From NCBI RefSeq assembly GCF_030269445.1, contig NZ_BSTJ01000006.1:377204-441203 (forward strand): a stretch of DNA of 64,000 bases, written 5' to 3'. The DNA comes from Actinoallomurus iriomotensis. GTDB taxonomy: Bacteria; Actinomycetota; Actinomycetes; Streptosporangiales; Streptosporangiaceae. This document shows, piece by piece, positions 1 to 8,472 of the stretch. The position numbers and the translations under genes were made by a program. The notes beneath the pieces were generated by a model. The model was not told the DNA's origin. It did no database searches and saw only the letters and a program-made list of their open reading frames with translations. Every line of letters starts with the position of its first letter. Position 1 is the first letter of the stretch.

Positions 1-506
1 CGTTCGGCGGGGCGCGGCTGGTCGCCCTGCGCGGCGGGATCCGCGGGTCGGGGCCGCCGGAGCTGGCAGGCGTGCCGGCGCGGGAGTGGCCCGAGGCGTG
101 CTCCCTGCTGACCAAGCACGACCTGCCACGCGGATACGCGGCGGAACCGACCACCGCACACGTCGAGGGCCTGCGCCTGCGGGTCGGCTGTACCTACCGC
201 CTGCGCCACCAGAAGCGCCGGGCGTCGGACGGTCCCGAACGCGAGGCGGCCGCCGTGTCGGTCACGGTCCAGTGGGTCGCGGCCGACGAGAGCACGGCCA
301 CGGCCCTGTTCTGGGCGGCCCGTGACACGCAGAACGGCGTCCGTGACCCGGTGAAGGCCGGCGACGCGGCGTACGGGCTGGGCGTGCCGTCGGGGACGGT
401 GGTGATGCGGGTGGACCGCACGATCGTGACGGTCACCTCCGGCATACCGAGCATGGCCTCGGGCCTGGCCAACCTGGTCGCCGCCCGGCTCCGCGCCGCG
501 CCCTAG
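1..506 (+). CDS. Partial secreted or membrane protein, DUF3558-like C-terminal part
   Basis: The reading frame (codons from base 3) is open at the left edge, so the N-terminus lies outside the window; about 167 residues are visible. The motif WPEACSLLT near the visible start resembles the D/E-x-C-S-L-L-T segment of actinobacterial DUF3558-type lipoproteins, which are exported. A hydrophobic-basic stretch just before it (LVALRGG) could be the end of a membrane segment, but this is too short to judge. The remainder alternates short beta-like segments and ends in an amphipathic helix. An internal GTG at 72 could act as a start, but the frame continues cleanly upstream. No enzymatic motif is visible. 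The gene points toward the next gene, which is on the other strand. Confidence 0.55.
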   Translation, partial: FGGARLVALRGGIRGSGPPELAGVPAREWPEACSLLTKHDLPRGYAAEPTTAHVEGLRLRVGCTYRLRHQKRRASDGPEREAAAVSVTVQWVAADESTATALFWAARDTQNGVRDPVKAGDAAYGLGVPSGTVVMRVDRTIVTVTSGIPSMASGLANLVAARLRAAP

Positions 507-531
507 TAGCACTACTAGCCCGCCCGCGCGC

Positions 532-1620
532 TCAGGCCTTCGCGGAGGCCCAATCCTCGAGCTGGGCGACGAACAGGCGTGCCTGTTCGGGCCAGTGGAA
601 GCGGGCGCGCGCCGCCTCGTGACCCCGTTTGCCCATGTCCAGGCGCAGCGCGGCGTCGTCGCGGAGCCGGCGGACCGCCGCCGCCGTGGCCACCGGGTCC
701 TGGAACGGCACGACCAGGCCGCAGCCGCTCTCGTTGACGATCTCCGCGGCGATCGGGTTGGGCGTGGTGACGACCGGCAGGCCCCGCGCCATGTACTCCA
801 CGACCTTCGTCGGCATCGAGTGCCGGTAGTTCGGCGAGTCGTGCAGCAGCGCGAGCCCCGCGATGGCGCCTTCGGCCATGCGCAGCGCCCGGTCGTTCGG
901 CACGAAGCCGTACCAGCGCAGCAGACCGGTCCGCTGTGCCTCGCGCAGCAGCGGCCGTACGCCCGCGTCGGCCGCGCCGATGAGCTCCAGGGTGATCCCG
1001 TCGGCCTGGAGGATCCGCGCGAGTTCGATCAGGTCGGCGGCGCCGCGGGCCATCGAGAGCTGCCCGACGTAGACCACCCGCTCGTCGCCGGGCGGCGCCG
1101 GCGGGACGTCCGGGACGTTCGTGGTGTTCGGCACGACGAGGTGGGTCTCGCGGAAACGTGCGCGGTACCCCTCTTCGGCCAGCAGCAGCTTCATCCGGCG
1201 TTCCGCACGCCGCTCCAGCCGCCGTACGGCGAACCGCAGCGGTATGCGCATGGGCGCCGGCAGCCAGCCCTTGGCGCCCAGGGCCGCCGCGGTGTCCTCG
1301 TGGACGTCCCAGACGGTGCGTGAGCGCAGGCGGCGCGGCACGCCGAGCAGCAGTTCGGGATCGTGCAGCAGGACGAGGTCGGCCTCCCCGCCGCGTTCGC
1401 GCAGCACGCGCCGCGCCATCCGCAGCGCGTGCAGCCGTCGCCGGCCGGTCGCGCGCGGCACGTCCACCGGAACGATCTCCGGCCAGGGCGTGACATTGCA
1501 CGCGCGGAAAGGCGCCATGTAGGTGATCTCATGACCCGCGTCGAGCAAGGCTCGAATCTGCCGGTGCAGAATTCGCGCGTCCTCCGGATGGTGCACGACC
1601 GTACAGACGAATATCCGCAT
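532..1620 (-). CDS. GT4-type glycosyltransferase
   Basis: A 362-residue GT-B glycosyltransferase (GT1/GT4 superfamily) likely acting at the cytoplasmic membrane on a lipid-linked surface glycan. The N-terminus MRIFVCTVVHHPEDARI is the usual first Rossmann strand with a basic/His-rich loop. A C-terminal donor domain carries the pattern MPTKVVEYMARGLPVVTT, typical of the E-x7-E-like nucleotide-sugar site of GT4 enzymes. A longer reading from 1662 adds 14 residues that do not look like family sequence; the ATG at 1620 has GTGAAG upstream. It follows wecC on the same strand after 68 bases and is probably the last gene of that operon. Substrate cannot be deduced. Confidence 0.88.
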   Translation of the reverse strand: MRIFVCTVVHHPEDARILHRQIRALLDAGHEITYMAPFRACNVTPWPEIVPVDVPRATGRRRLHALRMARRVLRERGGEADLVLLHDPELLLGVPRRLRSRTVWDVHEDTAAALGAKGWLPAPMRIPLRFAVRRLERRAERRMKLLLAEEGYRARFRETHLVVPNTTNVPDVPPAPPGDERVVYVGQLSMARGAADLIELARILQADGITLELIGAADAGVRPLLREAQRTGLLRWYGFVPNDRALRMAEGAIAGLALLHDSPNYRHSMPTKVVEYMARGLPVVTTPNPIAAEIVNESGCGLVVPFQDPVATAAAVRRLRDDAALRLDMGKRGHEAARARFHWPEQARLFVAQLEDWASAKA

Positions 1621-1688
1621 CGATTTCACTTCACCGCGAGTCTGTTGGGGTAAGGCGAACATTCGGTGAATTCGGTACGGCCATCAGT

Positions 1689-2957
1689 TCACAACAATTC
1701 GACGCGCTCGGCGGCCGACTCGTCCACCATCCGCGTACGGCCGCGGGTGTCGAACAGCAGGCGCGCGTGCCGGGTCAGCGTGTCGGCGTCGTACTCGGCG
1801 TGGTTCGTCAGGACGACGACGAGGTCGGCCTCGGCCAGCGCCGTGTAGAGCACGCGGGCGCGCGGCACCGCGACGCCGTCGACCTCCCAGTCCTCCACGT
1901 GCGGGTCGTGGAAGGTCAGGTCCGCGCCCATCTTGCGCAGCCGTCGCGCGACCGGCCGCGCCGGCGACTCGCGCTGGTCGGCGATGTCGGCCTTGTACGT
2001 CACGCCGAGCAGCAGGACCTTGGCGTTCTTCATCGCCCGGCCCTCGCGGTTGAGCAGGGCCTGGGCCCGCTCGACCACGTACCGCGGCATCCGGTCGTTG
2101 ATCTCCTGGGCGAGCTCGACGAAGCGGAACGGGTAGCCGAGCGAGCGCACCTTGTACGACAGGTAGTTCGGGTCGATCGGGATGCAGTGGCCGCCGACGC
2201 CGGGGCCCGGGTAGAACGCCTGGAACCCGAACGGCTTGGTCGCCGCGCACCCGATCGCGTCCCACAGGTCGATGCCGAGCTCGTGGCAGAACACCGCCAT
2301 CTCGTTGACCAGGGCGATGTTGACGTGCCGGTAGGTGTTCTCCAGCAGCTTGGCCATCTCGGCCTCACGCGTGCCCTTGGCCTGCACGACGTGCTCGACG
2401 AACTTGCCGTAGAACCCGGCGGCCGCCTGGGCGCAGCCCGGGGTCATGCCGCCGACGATCTTGGGGGTGTTCTTGACGCCGTACACCGGGTTGCCCGGGT
2501 CGATGCGCTCCGGCGAGAAGGCCAGGTGGAACTCGGCGCCCGCCGTCAGGCCGGACTCCTCCAGGATCGGCGCGACGACCTCCTCGGTCGTGCCCGGGTA
2601 GGTGGTCGACTCGAGGACGACCAGCGTGCCGGGCTCCAGGTGCCGCGCGACCGTCTGCGCGGCCTTCCGCACGGCCGTCAGGTCGGGCCCGCCGTCGGCC
2701 GACAGGGGCGTGGGCACGCAGATCACGACGGTGCGCGCGCCGTCGAGGACGGGCTCCTCCCGGCTGGGCGTGAAGCCCGCCGCGAGCATGTCCTCGACCT
2801 CGGCCGGGCTGACGTCGTCGACGTGGGAGAGCCCTGCCTTGAGCCCGGCCACGACGCGTGCGTCGAGATCCAGCCCGCCGACCTTGAGTCCGGCGCGGCA
2901 GGCCTCCCGCACGAGCGGGAGGCCGACGTATCCGAGTCCGATGACCACCAGGTCCAC
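1689..2957 (-). CDS. wecC: UDP-N-acetyl-D-mannosamine dehydrogenase (nucleotide-sugar dehydrogenase)
   Basis: Predicted to oxidise UDP-ManNAc to UDP-ManNAcA with two NAD+. The 422 residues show the N-terminal NAD site GLGYVGLPL, the central motif ENTYRHVNIALVNE, and the catalytic cysteine in GGHCIPIDP (about Cys258). The C-terminal UDP-binding domain includes the GVTYKADIADQRESPA segment. Length is standard for WecC/TviB/UgD-type enzymes. The UDP-GlcNAc 2-epimerase encoded divergently about 1.5 kb away would supply UDP-ManNAc, which favours WecC over a UDP-glucose dehydrogenase. It lies 13 bases downstream of a GT4 gene on the same strand, so the three minus-strand genes likely form one operon. 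Confidence 0.9.
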   Translation of the reverse strand: MDLVVIGLGYVGLPLVREACRAGLKVGGLDLDARVVAGLKAGLSHVDDVSPAEVEDMLAAGFTPSREEPVLDGARTVVICVPTPLSADGGPDLTAVRKAAQTVARHLEPGTLVVLESTTYPGTTEEVVAPILEESGLTAGAEFHLAFSPERIDPGNPVYGVKNTPKIVGGMTPGCAQAAAGFYGKFVEHVVQAKGTREAEMAKLLENTYRHVNIALVNEMAVFCHELGIDLWDAIGCAATKPFGFQAFYPGPGVGGHCIPIDPNYLSYKVRSLGYPFRFVELAQEINDRMPRYVVERAQALLNREGRAMKNAKVLLLGVTYKADIADQRESPARPVARRLRKMGADLTFHDPHVEDWEVDGVAVPRARVLYTALAEADLVVVLTNHAEYDADTLTRHARLLFDTRGRTRMVDESAAERVELL

Positions 2958-2970
2958 CAGGTGGCTCCCT

Positions 2971-4392
2971 TCAGGAAGCAGATGAGGCGATTTCTCGATA
3001 AGGGGTGAGATAGCGAGCCGTTACGGCCCGCCAGGTCCGGTATTCCGCGACCCACTCTCGGCCGGCCTGTCCGATTTCACCGCGTGTCCTGGGACTGTAA
3101 ATGAGCTGGTCCAGGTGATTCGCCCAAGCTTCCGGGTTTTCGGGAAGTGTTAACGTCCCCGTCACACCTGGTTCGATGATTTCGCGAAGTGCTCTGACAT
3201 CACTTGCTATTACTGGGATTCCCCCTGCCATCGCCTCCAGGGGCTTCAGCGGAGTCACCAGCTGACAGACACGGTCCGCAGTCCGCGGGACCGCGAACAC
3301 ATCGAGGACGGCTTGATACCGACGTACCTGATCGACCGGCACCCGGCCGGTGAATATCGCGGGAACCTCCAGCTCGGCCGCTCGGCGCTCCAGGGCCGGA
3401 CGCTCCGGCCCGTCGCCGACGAGCAGCAGGGCGAAGTCCCGGCGCAGGGCGGCGGCCTCGATCAGCGTGGCGATGCCCTCGAAGCCGTAGAACGTCGAGG
3501 TCAGCCCGACCACGACCTCGCCGGGTGCGATGCCCAGCTCGGCCCGGAGCTTCGCGGCGTCCGGCAGGGGCGCGAGGAACGAGTCGTCCACGGCGTTCGG
3601 TACGACGAGCACATTGCCCACGCCGCGGCTCTCGATCTCCTCGCGCATCGCCTCGCCGAGCGTGACGACGAGGTCGGCCGAACGCATCCGGGCCGTCTCG
3701 ACCTCACGGGTGAGCCGGTAGAACTCATCGTTCTCGGTCCGCGCCGGGTCGCGCGACAGCCAGGAGTCCTCCAGGAAGCCGCGCACCTCGTAGGCCACCG
3801 GCACGCCGTACCGGTCGCGCAGCTCCAGCGCGACGGCGGCGTTCATGTGGTTGCTGGCCGCGTGCAGCACGGAGGGGCGGAGCCGCTCCACGAGGCCGCC
3901 GGCCAGGTCGGCGGCCTTGCGGATCTCGCGCACCGGCCCGCGCGGCGGCAGCCACGGCAGGAGACGGTGGTAGGTCACGCCGTCGACGTCGACCCGCGGC
4001 CGCGCGTCGGTGACGCCCTGGGCGAGCGGATGCCCGAGCCGGGTCACGACGTGCGGTTCCAGTCCCAGCTCCCGCTGGGCGGAGACGATCCGCTGCGTCC
4101 GCACGGTGTACCCGGCCTGGGTGGCCGGCAGCGCGTTCGTGACGAAGTGCAGCACGCGGGCGGGGTCCCGCCGTCCGAGGGCCCGCTTCGGCGCGGTCGT
4201 GCCGGTGGCGGCGAGCAGGGCCCGCAGGTCGCGCGTCTCGTCGGACTTCGGAGTCGGCCGTGCCCACGTCGCCAGGCGAGGGCGTACCCTCCCCGGAACG
4301 ACGCGGAGCGCCAGGCGTACGGCGAGCCGGAGCGCACGCCGCGGGTCGTCGCGCGCGTGCCGCCAGGCCAGCGCAGCGGAGAAAAAGATCAT
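2971..4392 (-). CDS. GT4-type glycosyltransferase
   Basis: A 473-residue glycosyltransferase. The first roughly 80 residues are basic with a hydrophobic amphipathic helix (MIFFSAALAWRHAR) that could dock to the membrane. The acceptor domain follows at HFVTNALPATQAGYTVRTQ, a motif common in actinobacterial GT4 proteins. The donor domain contains VVPNAVD, VVGLTSTFYGFEG and PLKPLEAMAGGIPVIASD. I chose the ATG at 4392 because AGGTGG precedes it by six bases; the ATG at 4407 has no ribosome site. It is first in the minus-strand GT4-wecC-GT4 operon and divergent from wecB across about 56 bases, which must hold promoters for both directions. Confidence 0.87.
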   Translation of the reverse strand: MIFFSAALAWRHARDDPRRALRLAVRLALRVVPGRVRPRLATWARPTPKSDETRDLRALLAATGTTAPKRALGRRDPARVLHFVTNALPATQAGYTVRTQRIVSAQRELGLEPHVVTRLGHPLAQGVTDARPRVDVDGVTYHRLLPWLPPRGPVREIRKAADLAGGLVERLRPSVLHAASNHMNAAVALELRDRYGVPVAYEVRGFLEDSWLSRDPARTENDEFYRLTREVETARMRSADLVVTLGEAMREEIESRGVGNVLVVPNAVDDSFLAPLPDAAKLRAELGIAPGEVVVGLTSTFYGFEGIATLIEAAALRRDFALLLVGDGPERPALERRAAELEVPAIFTGRVPVDQVRRYQAVLDVFAVPRTADRVCQLVTPLKPLEAMAGGIPVIASDVRALREIIEPGVTGTLTLPENPEAWANHLDQLIYSPRTRGEIGQAGREWVAEYRTWRAVTARYLTPYREIASSAS

Positions 4393-4448
4393 CTTGGCCA
4401 CCTGCATGGCGGGCGAGGCTAAGCACCTTCAATGAACGAGAGGCAAAC

Positions 4449-5510
4449 GTGATCGCGCACGTCCTCGGCGCCCGGCCGAACTTCGTCAAGGCCGCCCCCG
4501 TCATCGCCGCCCACAACCGTGAGCAGCGCCTGATCCACACGGGTCAGCACTACGACGAACGCATGTCAGAGGTCTTCTTCCGCGAGCTCGGCCTGCCCGA
4601 GCCGGACGTGAACCTCGGGGTGGGCTCCGGCAGCCACGCCGCGCAGACCGCGGCGATCATGGTGGCGCTGGAGAAGGAGTTCATCGAGCGTTCACCCGAG
4701 CTCGTCATGGTGTACGGCGACGTGAACTCCACCATCGCCGCCGCGCTGGTCGCGGCCAAGCTGCACATCCCGGTCGCCCATGTCGAGGCCGGGCTGCGCA
4801 GCTTCGACATGACCATGCCCGAGGAGGTCAACCGGCGGCTGGTCGACCAGCTCTCGAACCTGCTGTTCGTCACCAGCCCCGAGGCCGTCGGGCACCTCGC
4901 AGCCGAAGGCGTGGACGTCGACCGGGTGCACTTCGTGGGCAACCCGATGATCGACACGCTGCTCGCCCACCTGGACTCCTTCGACACCGAGGCGGTGCGC
5001 GCCGCCCACGGGCTGCCCGAGCGCTACATCGTCGCGACGCTGCACCGGCCGGCGAACGTCGACGACCCGCAGGTCGCCGCCGGGCTGGTCAAGCGGCTGC
5101 ACGAGATCGCCGACCTGGCCGACGTGGTCATGCCGGTGCACCCGCGCGGACGCCGGGTGCTGACCGAGGCCGGGCTGGACGACCACCCGCGCGTGACGCT
5201 GCTGGAGCCGCTCGGCTACGTCGACTTCGTCGCGGTCGTACGCGGCGCCGTCGCCGCCGTCACCGACTCGGGCGGCGTGCAGGAGGAGACCACCATCCTC
5301 GGCGTCCCGTGCCTGACCCTGCGGCCCAACACCGAGCGGCCGATCACCATCACGCACGGCACGAACCGCCTCGTCACCCCGGACGGGCTCGTGTCCGCGG
5401 TCGAGCAGGTGCTGGCGTCGCCGGCCGGCGAGCACGAGGTCCCGCCGCTGTGGGACGGCAAGGCCGGCCCGCGCATCGCCCGGATCACGGAGAGCTGGCT
5501 CAATGGCTGA
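4449..5510 (+). CDS. wecB: UDP-N-acetylglucosamine 2-epimerase (non-hydrolysing)
   Basis: Interconverts UDP-GlcNAc and UDP-ManNAc; with the nearby dehydrogenase it would make UDP-ManNAcA for a wall glycopolymer. The 353 residues match WecB/MnaA: GARPNFVKAAPV at the N-terminus, HTGQHYDERMS, the glycine-rich GDVNSTIAAAL, HVEAGLRSFD, and the C-terminal TDSGGVQEE and TLRPNTERP signatures that bind UDP. Start is the GTG at 4449 with GAGAGG upstream; an open frame further upstream is non-family sequence and the ATG at 4432 is in another frame. Its last codons overlap a 19-codon ORF leading into the next gene. Confidence 0.94.
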   Translation: MIAHVLGARPNFVKAAPVIAAHNREQRLIHTGQHYDERMSEVFFRELGLPEPDVNLGVGSGSHAAQTAAIMVALEKEFIERSPELVMVYGDVNSTIAAALVAAKLHIPVAHVEAGLRSFDMTMPEEVNRRLVDQLSNLLFVTSPEAVGHLAAEGVDVDRVHFVGNPMIDTLLAHLDSFDTEAVRAAHGLPERYIVATLHRPANVDDPQVAAGLVKRLHEIADLADVVMPVHPRGRRVLTEAGLDDHPRVTLLEPLGYVDFVAVVRGAVAAVTDSGGVQEETTILGVPCLTLRPNTERPITITHGTNRLVTPDGLVSAVEQVLASPAGEHEVPPLWDGKAGPRIARITESWLNG

Positions 5511-5564
5511 CCCGGAGGCCGGGTCGCGGATCGCGGATACGAAGGGACTGCTCAATGGCTGACC
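5498..5564 (+). repeat. 15-bp direct repeat, 52-bp period, at the wecB 3' end and next gene start
   Basis: GCTCAATGGCTGACC is present at 5498-5512 (end of wecB) and again at 5550-5564 (start of the coiled-coil gene). The copies are identical, while the intervening sequence is not obviously repeated. The upstream copy encodes the wecB C-terminal LNG-stop, and the downstream copy supplies the ATG of the following gene. Confidence 0.8.
5503..5562 (+). CDS. Possible 19-aa bridging micro-ORF between wecB and the coiled-coil gene
   Basis: ATG at 5503 sits inside the last codons of wecB and the frame ends in TGA at 5560-5562, inside the start of the next gene. Both junctions share the same eight bases, ATGGCTGA, so the micro-ORF overlaps each neighbour by exactly eight bases. 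It appears to be the product of a short tandem duplication: a 15-bp direct repeat (GCTCAATGGCTGACC) occurs at 5498-5512 and 5550-5564. It may serve only to carry ribosomes from wecB to the next start. No evidence of a functional peptide. Confidence 0.3.
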   Translation: MADPEAGSRIADTKGLLNG

Positions 5565-6226
5565 GGCAGGTGTCCCGGCTCAAGGCGGCGCTGGCCGACC
5601 GCGATGCCCGGGTTCGCATCCTGGAGGCGCGGGTCGCCGCCCTGGAGGAGTCGACCTCGCTGCGGGTCGGCCGCGCCGTCACCGACGCGGCGCGCAGCCC
5701 CGGCAAGGGCGTCGTCCGGCTGCCGCGCGAGCTGTACCGCATGTGGCGGCACCGCGGCGCGCCCAACGTCGTCACGTCGGTCGACGCCCGCGAGCGTCCG
5801 ATGTTCAGCGCCCGTGACGAGGACCGGCTGATCGTCGGCTCGCCCGCCACGGGCCTGATCGTGGCCGGGGTGCTCGGCGCGGCCGCCGCCGAGGAGCTGG
5901 GCCGTACCGCCCGCGTCGTCCCGCTGATGCCGCACGACGCCGCCCTGATCGTCGACACCGCCGACGTCGACCTGGTGCTCGTGGACGCCGCCGCGGGCGC
6001 GCCCGGCGGGCCGTGGGCGTACCTGGGCGTCCCGGGGGTGCCGGACCGCGAGCGCGCCCTGCTGGGCCTGATGGACGTCGCGCGGGGCCGGGGCCGCCCG
6101 CTCGTGCTGCTCGGCTCCGCGCCCGGTCTGGCAGGGCTGGGCTGGGACGCCACGCTGAAGGCCGGCACGCCCCTGGACGAGGGACTCGCCGCTCTTCGCA
6201 CCCGCTTCGGCCTCGAACGACCATGA
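5555..6226 (+). CDS. Coiled-coil protein of the glycan locus, function unknown
   Basis: A 223-residue protein without a recognisable enzyme fold. Residues 1-40 form a heptad-rich coiled coil (VSRLKAALADRDARVRILEA and onward), followed by a basic linker, SLRVGRAVTDAARSPGKGVV, of the type that precedes or accompanies glycosyltransferases in actinomycete glycan clusters. The C-terminal half looks like an alpha/beta Rossmann-like domain (LIVAGVLGAAAAEELG; VDLVLVDAAAG) lacking a nucleotide-sugar signature. It is soluble by composition. It sits between wecB and a double-GT gene with which its stop overlaps or nearly overlaps, so it is probably a partner of that enzyme. This role is inference. Confidence 0.7.
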   Translation: MADRQVSRLKAALADRDARVRILEARVAALEESTSLRVGRAVTDAARSPGKGVVRLPRELYRMWRHRGAPNVVTSVDARERPMFSARDEDRLIVGSPATGLIVAGVLGAAAAEELGRTARVVPLMPHDAALIVDTADVDLVLVDAAAGAPGGPWAYLGVPGVPDRERALLGLMDVARGRGRPLVLLGSAPGLAGLGWDATLKAGTPLDEGLAALRTRFGLERP

Positions 6227-6255
6227 CCTTCACCACCACCGCGAAAGGAAATCGC

Positions 6256-8472
6256 GTGCGCGCTCTCGTGTACGGCGACGTGGACCTCAACATCATCGAC
6301 GGGTCGGCGATCTGGGCCCAGGCGATGGTGCAGGCGCTGCACGAGGCGGGCGTCGAGGTCACCCTCGTGCTGAAGGCGCCGGTGCGCACGGACCGCCTCG
6401 TGGCCCCGCTGGAGCGGCTGCCGGGAGTGACCGTGCGGCGCCGGCCCGAGGACGCCGCCGGCCCCCTCAAGGTCGAGGACGCCGCTCAGCTGCTGACCGA
6501 GCTGGACGCCGCCGAGCCGTACGACCTGGTCGTCGTGCGCGGGCGCCGGCTCGCGGTGCGCGTCACCGCCACGCCGCTGGCCGGACGGCTGTGGACCTAC
6601 CTGACCGACGTGCCGCAGAACGCCGCCGAGATGGCCGCCCCGGCGAACAAGGGCGTCCGCGGCGAACTGGCCGCGGTCGCCAAGGCGTCGCGCTTCCTGC
6701 TCTGCCAGACCGAGGAACTGCGCTGCTTCCTCGAAGGCATGCTGCACAAGGCGGCCGGCAAGTGCGTGCTGTTCCCGCCGGTCGTGGTGCTGCCCGAGGG
6801 ACTGGAGCCGGCGCCGGAGCGCATCCCCGGCCGGCCGCTGAAGCTCGTCTACACCGGCAAGTTCGCGCCGCGGTGGAACACCTACGAGATGACCTCGCTG
6901 CCCCGGCGCCTGGCCGCGCGCGGCGTCGACGCCGAGCTCCACATGGTCGGCGACAAGATCCACAACGACCGTACCGACCCGGGGTTCTCCCGCCGGATGC
7001 GCGTGGCACTGGAGTCCACCCCCGGCCTGGTCTGGCACGGCGGGCACCCGCGTGCCGAGGCGATGCGGGTGAGCGCCGGCTGCGACATCGGGCTGTCCTG
7101 GCGGCACCCGGAGCTGGACGCCAGCCTCGAACTGTCCACGAAGGTCCTGGAGATGGGCGGCCTCGGCGTGCCGGTCGTGCTGAACCGCACGCCGATGCAC
7201 GAGAACCTCCTCGGCCCGGACTATCCGCTCTTCGCGGGCACCGAGGACGAGGTGGTCGACGTCATCGCCGGGGCGGCCGACCCCGCGACGTACGCACGGG
7301 CGCGCGAGCGCTGCCTGGAGGCCGCGCGCGCGTTCACGCTCCAGGCCGCCGCCGGCCGGCTGCGCGGCTATCTGCGCCAGGCCTTCCCGCCCGCTCCGGA
7401 GGGCGCGAGCCCGACGAAGATCGTGGTCGCCGGGCACGACCTGAAGTTCTTCACCCGGCTGCTCGACCACCTGCGCTCCCTGCCGAACGTGGAGGTACGG
7501 GTCGACCAGTGGCCCGCGCTCGGCAAGCACGACCCGGAGGTCAGCCGTGAACTGGCCGCGTGGGCGGACGTCGTGGTCTGCGAGTGGTGCGGTCCGAACG
7601 CCATCTGGTACAGCGAGTGGCTGAAGAAGCACGGCCGGCCGGAACAGCGCCTCGTCGTCCGGCTGCACCGCTTCGAGCTGTACGGCGCGTGGCCGGGCCG
7701 CCTCGACATCGACGCCGTCGACCAGGTGGTGTGCGTCAGCCCGCACTACGCCGACCTGACCCGCAAGATGACGGGCTGGCCCGCCGACAAGGTCACCGTC
7801 ATCCCCAACTGGGTGGACGACGCGCAGTTCGGCCGGGCCAAGCTTCCGGGCGCCGAGCACCATCTGGGCTTCATCGGCCTCGCGCCGTGGCGCAAGCGAC
7901 TCGACCTGGCCGTCGACGTGCTCGAACGCCTCCGGCGCGACGACCCGAGGTTCACGCTCTTCATCAAGTCCAAGCTGCCCTGGGACCTGCCGTGGATCTG
8001 GAACCGCAGCGAGGAGCGGGAGAGGTTCGAGGCGCTGTTCCGCCGGATCCGCCGGTCGCCGCTGCTCGCCCCGGGTGTGGTGTTCGACCCGGCGGGGCCC
8101 GACGTGGCCTCCTGGCTGCGACGGGTCGGCTTCGTGCTGTCCACCAGCGACGACGAGAGCTTCCACCTGGCGCCCGCCGAGGGCATGGCCTCCGGCGCGA
8201 TACCGGCGCTGCTGCCCTGGGAGGGCTCGGACCGGATCTATGACCGCCGCTGGATCCACGACGACCCGGCCGCGATGGCCGACGCGATCACGGCGACCGT
8301 CGCCGAGGGCCGCTGGGAGGAGGAGCGGGCGCGGGCACGCGAAGAAGTGCGGCGGTCCTACGCCCTCGACCTCGTCTGCGACCGGTGGGCCGAACTGGTG
8401 CTCACACGCTCTTCGGACGGCGCAGCGGGACGAACGCCCACGACATGTCCGGCTCCAACGCCCAGTGCATGA
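6256..8472 (+). CDS. Large glycosyltransferase with two GT-B-like halves
   Basis: A 738-residue protein with two glycosyltransferase-like modules. Residues 1 to about 375 have an N-terminal strand MRALVYGDVDLN and a donor-domain segment KLVYTGKFAPRWNTYEM. Residues from about 386 restart with PTKIVVAGHDLKFF and contain CVSPHYADLTRKM, VTVIPNWVD, HLGFIGLAPWRKRLDLAVD and ESFHLAPAEGMASGAIPAL, typical of GT4. The GTG at 6256 has AAGGAA five bases upstream; an alternative ATG at 6223 overlaps the previous stop (ATGA). The 3' end overlaps the convergent acyltransferase gene by 71 bases. Two linked activities could add consecutive sugars; specificity unknown. Confidence 0.85.
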   Translation: MRALVYGDVDLNIIDGSAIWAQAMVQALHEAGVEVTLVLKAPVRTDRLVAPLERLPGVTVRRRPEDAAGPLKVEDAAQLLTELDAAEPYDLVVVRGRRLAVRVTATPLAGRLWTYLTDVPQNAAEMAAPANKGVRGELAAVAKASRFLLCQTEELRCFLEGMLHKAAGKCVLFPPVVVLPEGLEPAPERIPGRPLKLVYTGKFAPRWNTYEMTSLPRRLAARGVDAELHMVGDKIHNDRTDPGFSRRMRVALESTPGLVWHGGHPRAEAMRVSAGCDIGLSWRHPELDASLELSTKVLEMGGLGVPVVLNRTPMHENLLGPDYPLFAGTEDEVVDVIAGAADPATYARARERCLEAARAFTLQAAAGRLRGYLRQAFPPAPEGASPTKIVVAGHDLKFFTRLLDHLRSLPNVEVRVDQWPALGKHDPEVSRELAAWADVVVCEWCGPNAIWYSEWLKKHGRPEQRLVVRLHRFELYGAWPGRLDIDAVDQVVCVSPHYADLTRKMTGWPADKVTVIPNWVDDAQFGRAKLPGAEHHLGFIGLAPWRKRLDLAVDVLERLRRDDPRFTLFIKSKLPWDLPWIWNRSEERERFEALFRRIRRSPLLAPGVVFDPAGPDVASWLRRVGFVLSTSDDESFHLAPAEGMASGAIPALLPWEGSDRIYDRRWIHDDPAAMADAITATVAEGRWEEERARAREEVRRSYALDLVCDRWAELVLTRSSDGAAGRTPTTCPAPTPSA

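Noticed and set aside
515-1501. Long arginine/alanine-rich frame overlapping the first GT4 gene
   Set aside because: It is a GC-rich shadow in another frame, with no family motifs, inside a clear glycosyltransferase gene.
5500-8259. 919-codon minus-strand open frame
   Set aside because: It is entirely antisense to the coiled-coil and double-GT genes and lacks any domain-like sequence. Long antisense frames are expected at this GC content.
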